Program-made: the position numbers and the translations under genes | Notes under the pieces: model-generated | Database searches by the model: none | What the model was told of the DNA's origin: nothing | What the model saw: the letters and a program-made list of their open reading frames with translations, nothing else | In this document: positions 23,010-23,113 of the stretch, in pieces | Numbering within the stretch: the first letter of the stretch is position 1 | How the letters are laid out: every line of letters begins with the position of its first letter | NCBI GenBank assembly: GCA_040394195.1 | Contig: JBEBSR010000043.1 | Location: forward strand, 1 to 23,113 | Source: Wohlfahrtiimonas larvae_A | GTDB taxonomy: Bacteria; Pseudomonadota; Gammaproteobacteria; Cardiobacteriales; Wohlfahrtiimonadaceae | Length of the DNA: 23,113 nt | Direction of reading: 5' to 3'

Positions 23010-23045
23010 AAAAAAGCTTGTTATTTTGCAATAACAAGCTTTTTT
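23010..23045 (-). terminator. Intrinsic terminator of the tRNA-Asp transcript
   Basis: AAAAAAGCTTGTTATT pairs perfectly with AATAACAAGCTTTTTT around a 4-nt loop. On the minus strand it directly follows the tRNA 3' end; the A and T runs make it work in both directions. Confidence 0.92.
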
Positions 23046-23051
23046 ATTAAC

Positions 23052-23113
23052 TGGCGGAGCGGACGGGACTCGAACCCGCGACCCCCTGCGTGACAGGCAG
23101 GTATTCTAACCAA
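23052..23113 (-). tRNA. tRNA-Asp (anticodon GUC), 5' part cut off by the window end
   Basis: Read on the minus strand, the sequence ends in an encoded CCA (3' end at 23052). Upstream is a T arm with TTCGAGT in the loop, and an anticodon stem CCTGC/GCAGG enclosing CTGTCAC, giving anticodon GUC (gac at 23092-23094 on the plus strand). About 62 of some 77 nt are inside the window; the acceptor 5' strand and part of the D arm lie beyond it. Confidence 0.95.

Noticed and set aside
1..23113. CRISPR arrays, insertion sequences, phage or plasmid genes
   Set aside because: No regularly spaced repeats, transposase, integrase or replication genes were seen; the tRNA-Asp at the right edge has no attachment-site duplicate within the window that I could find.

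Overview
The window comes from an AT-rich (by eye well under 40% G+C) Gram-negative bacterium, most likely a gammaproteobacterium. The evidence is several lipoprotein signal sequences, RF3 (PrfC), a YheO-type regulator beside a serine operon, an FdrA/YlbE pair, and a proteobacterial-type tRNA-Asp with encoded CCA. The genus cannot be fixed by eye. Cardiobacteriales-like or Orbales-like organisms would fit the base composition, but this is a guess. There are no insertion sequences, phage genes or CRISPR arrays. The window is compact chromosome, with intrinsic terminators separating most blocks.

Layout. (1) 1-3725: a YheO/DauR-type regulator, a serine-type HAAAP permease and an iron-sulfur L-serine ammonia-lyase, forming a serine uptake and deamination unit. 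Perfect palindromes sit in front of the regulator and in front of the permease. (2) 3745-4786, minus strand: a compact preQ1-I-like riboswitch leads a VUT/YhhQ queuosine-precursor transporter and a QueF-like T-fold protein whose active site is altered. (3) 4874-5419: a nicotinamidase (PncA). (4) 5487-10983: LemA followed by three overlapping DUF2207-type membrane protein genes. The first and third have secreted ectodomains and Gly/Ser-rich tails; the middle one lacks both. (5) 11149-13825: a secreted cupin, RF3 on the minus strand, and a YbaK/EbsC-type aminoacyl-tRNA deacylase. (6) 13930-15204: an unrecognised membrane protein whose reading frame seems to need an ATA start, and an unrecognised lipoprotein. 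(7) 15269-21880: an MFS transporter divergent from fdrA and ylbE homologues, then a LysR regulator and a HAD-IIA phosphatase-like protein, probably one catabolic locus. (8) 21948-23113, minus strand: a YaeF-like permuted papain-fold lipoprotein, a 50-residue lipoprotein and the 3' part of tRNA-Asp(GUC).

The best candidate for something undescribed is block 2. A protein aligning with the nitrile reductase QueF keeps the catalytic Cys but has lost the catalytic Asp and other substrate-side residues. It lies with a queuosine-precursor transporter behind a preQ1 riboswitch, which implies a role in salvage, binding or modification of 7-deazaguanines other than standard preQ0 reduction. Second is the FdrA/YlbE locus: the DUF2877 subunit and carbamate kinase that accompany these proteins in oxamate metabolism are absent here, and an MFS carrier, a LysR regulator and a HAD protein are present instead. 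Third is the LemA plus triple DUF2207 array.
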